NCBI GenBank assembly: GCA_934121885.1
Contig: CAKOVH010000005.1
Location: 1 to 64,000 of the forward strand
Direction: 5' to 3'
DNA: 64,000 bases
Origin: an uncultured Clostridia bacterium
GTDB lineage: Bacteria > Bacillota > Clostridia > TANB77 > CAG-508
Each line of letters starts with the position of its first letter. The first letter of the stretch is position 1. This document shows positions 62,570-64,000 of the stretch, piece after piece. Position numbers and translations under genes: made by a program. The notes under the pieces were generated by a model. The model was not told the origin of the DNA. It saw only the letters and a list, made by a program, of their open reading frames with translations, and searched no databases.

Positions 62570-64000
62570 GGTAAATCCCCCTCTATTACAATTTTAACAT
62601 ATTCGCCTTGCTTTTCTGCTTGTGAAGAAATTACCGATTCCTTTTCTAAAATATTATCCTCTTTTAATTTTGCCTTAAAATATCCCAATTGTTCATACTG
62701 TTTAGATTGAGCCTTAATAACAACATGTCTACCTGTTGTATTCTCTATCTCTGTAATTTGAACTCCTGTTGGAATAGTATTCATTATTTCCATTAGTAAA
62801 TTCGGTATAATATTTTTTGATTTTTCTATATCTTCTAATCTTTCATTTATATTTTTTAAATTATTTGAAAGTTCTATATATCTATTTGTTTTTTGTTTTA
62901 CAGCAGATGTATCTTTTTCTACCAAACTAATTTGAGTCTTAGTATCTGTTTTTACTTCATCTACCTCTTTTATTTTTTCACTAATTTGTTTATCTAAATA
63001 TAATGAAAATCCAGAATATAATAGTGCTAATATTAATATTCCGCCAGCAGTTCTCATAAGCCATCTTTCTGTATGATCCATTTTAGTTTTTAGACTATCT
63101 AAACTAAAACTTACAGGTATACTTTTCTTTTCTTTGTTAGTATCTTTGCTTTTATGGCTGTTATTTCCGCCAATTTCAATTTTAGCCCAGTCTGGCAAAT
63201 TTTCCATAAAGCTTTTAGCTTTAAAGTTCATATTTTTTATTCCGTAGTCTAAACCTTGTAAAGATATTGCTATTGCTGAATTAACTTCTATATAATCTTT
63301 TATATTTATCTTAACATTTTCATTTACGAAATAAGGTCTTAATATTTCGCATTTCTCACTTTTAAAGAATTCTTGAAAATATAAATCAATATTATTTACA
63401 ACAGACATTGTACCTGTAATATATATTTTGTCAAAGTCAATTGTAGAATTTGTAATATATTCTTGTAATTTTGTTACTATTTTATACAATGTAGGCATAA
63501 TTTCATCAAGATATTCATTTTCACGTTCTTGTAATTCTTGAGAATCCATTGTATAAATTGTACAATTTTTACATATTTCATATGCTTTAGAGTACGAATT
63601 TTCCTTCATACTTATTTTTTGTAAAATTTCTCCAGAACCTTCATCAATTTTTTCTATATTATAAACCTTTTGATTAACAATTGTTGTTATAGTTGTTTTT
63701 TCCTCTATATTAACAATTATAATGTTTTCTTTAGGCTTAATAGATGCAACATTTGCAATACTTGTTCCTATTGAAGTAACACATGAAGCTTTTGTATCAT
63801 CTGTTAGCTGTATTGCTTTGTTAATTGTTGTTTTATTAGCTGATACATATATAACCTTTAGTTTATCTTTATCTTCTGGAACAGGAGCTAAAGCATATCT
63901 TCCCTCAAAAGCATTTTTGTTTATGTTTTTATCACTACAGTAAGATTCAAACTCTGTTTCTATTGCTTTTTTTAAATCATTTTTATTTAAAAGGCTAAAC
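62566..64000 (-). CDS. PilM-PilN fusion protein, N-terminus beyond the right edge
   Basis: The reading frame is open to position 64000 (about 478 codons visible). The first visible 250 residues look like an actin-type PilM domain (IIIVNIEEKTTITTIVN, ITGTMSVVNNIDLYF). They are followed by a linker, a membrane helix (TAGGILILALLYSGFSLYL) and a PilN-like periplasmic part with coiled coil and a ferredoxin-like end (TGRHVVIKAQSKQYEQLGYF). In most type IV pilus systems PilM and PilN are separate proteins that bind each other; here they appear joined. An internal ATG at 63607-63609 has no good ribosome-binding site. Confidence 0.78.
   Translation of the reverse strand, partial: FSLLNKNDLKKAIETEFESYCSDKNINKNAFEGRYALAPVPEDKDKLKVIYVSANKTTINKAIQLTDDTKASCVTSIGTSIANVASIKPKENIIIVNIEEKTTITTIVNQKVYNIEKIDEGSGEILQKISMKENSYSKAYEICKNCTIYTMDSQELQERENEYLDEIMPTLYKIVTKLQEYITNSTIDFDKIYITGTMSVVNNIDLYFQEFFKSEKCEILRPYFVNENVKINIKDYIEVNSAIAISLQGLDYGIKNMNFKAKSFMENLPDWAKIEIGGNNSHKSKDTNKEKKSIPVSFSLDSLKTKMDHTERWLMRTAGGILILALLYSGFSLYLDKQISEKIKEVDEVKTDTKTQISLVEKDTSAVKQKTNRYIELSNNLKNINERLEDIEKSKNIIPNLLMEIMNTIPTGVQITEIENTTGRHVVIKAQSKQYEQLGYFKAKLKEDNILEKESVISSQAEKQGEYVKIVIEGDLP

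Noticed and set aside
1..64000. CRISPR arrays, tRNA/rRNA genes, insertion sequences, integrases
   Set aside because: No regularly spaced repeats, no tRNA cloverleaf with CCA-type end, no transposase or recombinase apart from the Rpn-type nuclease were seen.

Overview
The window is very AT-rich (by eye roughly 70-75% A+T), dense and largely syntenic with fermentative, spore-forming Clostridia. Evidence for this includes an alpha/beta small acid-soluble spore protein, SpoIVFA-, SpoIVFB- and BofA-type sporulation proteins, a YyaC-type spore protein, bifunctional AdhE, a PASTA kinase/PP2C pair, MurT/GatD, RNase J, T-box control and a monoderm type IV pilus cluster. No rRNA, tRNA, CRISPR array, prophage or insertion sequence was found. 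The gene set looks like an uncultured gut-type clostridial chromosome; that lineage guess is inference.

Layout: 1-1.1 kb holds a truncated Rpn-type nuclease and a small ORF. 1.1-4.4 kb holds a HAD phosphatase, SASP, trmL, hpf, rpsT and a small membrane protein. 4.5-10.7 kb holds gatCAB, a P-loop kinase and a T-box-controlled aspS. 10.7-17.6 kb holds a higher-GC orphan gene, adhE, leuS and a new-looking HExxH protein. 17.6-26.4 kb is a minus-strand block (GltD-like, UDG, LD-carboxypeptidase, pgeF, addB, ogg, yitT). 26.5-37.3 kb holds an Elp3-like radical SAM protein, rnc, rpe, rsgA, prkC, prpC, rlmN, gatD/murT and an ectB-like transaminase. 37.4-43.8 kb holds a second aspS, rpsF-ssb-rpsR, spoIVFB/spoIVFA and yyaC. 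43.9-48.8 kb holds DUF4116, a P-type ATPase, bofA, DUF2508 and serS. 48.9-55.1 kb holds a palindromic element, engB, a second GC-rich orphan, DUF951, gltX, rnj and a ROK kinase. 55.2-64 kb is a type IV pilus operon running off the right edge.

The most striking observation concerns the codon CGG. Reading every CGG/CCG trinucleotide against the gene frames by eye, I find no in-frame CGG in any ordinary intact gene. CGG does occur in frame in three otherwise well conserved genes (addB, gatD, yyaC), and each time it sits exactly where the reading frame must move by +1. In all three the context is CGG-A-R-Y, and skipping the C (reading GGA, glycine) or reading CGGA as a four-base codon restores a full-length family protein. 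This is what a programmed, codon-wide +1 frameshift at an unassigned CGG would look like. The only other in-frame CGG codons lie at codon 10 and codon 8 of two GC-rich orphan genes (10731-11084 and 49661-49951), which have consensus promoters and could be foreign or could be sensors of CGG decoding.

A second theme is tRNA-dependent amidation. gatCAB, two AspRS paralogs and GluRS are present, and the T-box before the first aspS carries GAAC in its specifier region (overlapping Glu GAA and Asn AAC) rather than an Asp codon. This suggests control by the tRNAs of the transamidation pathway.
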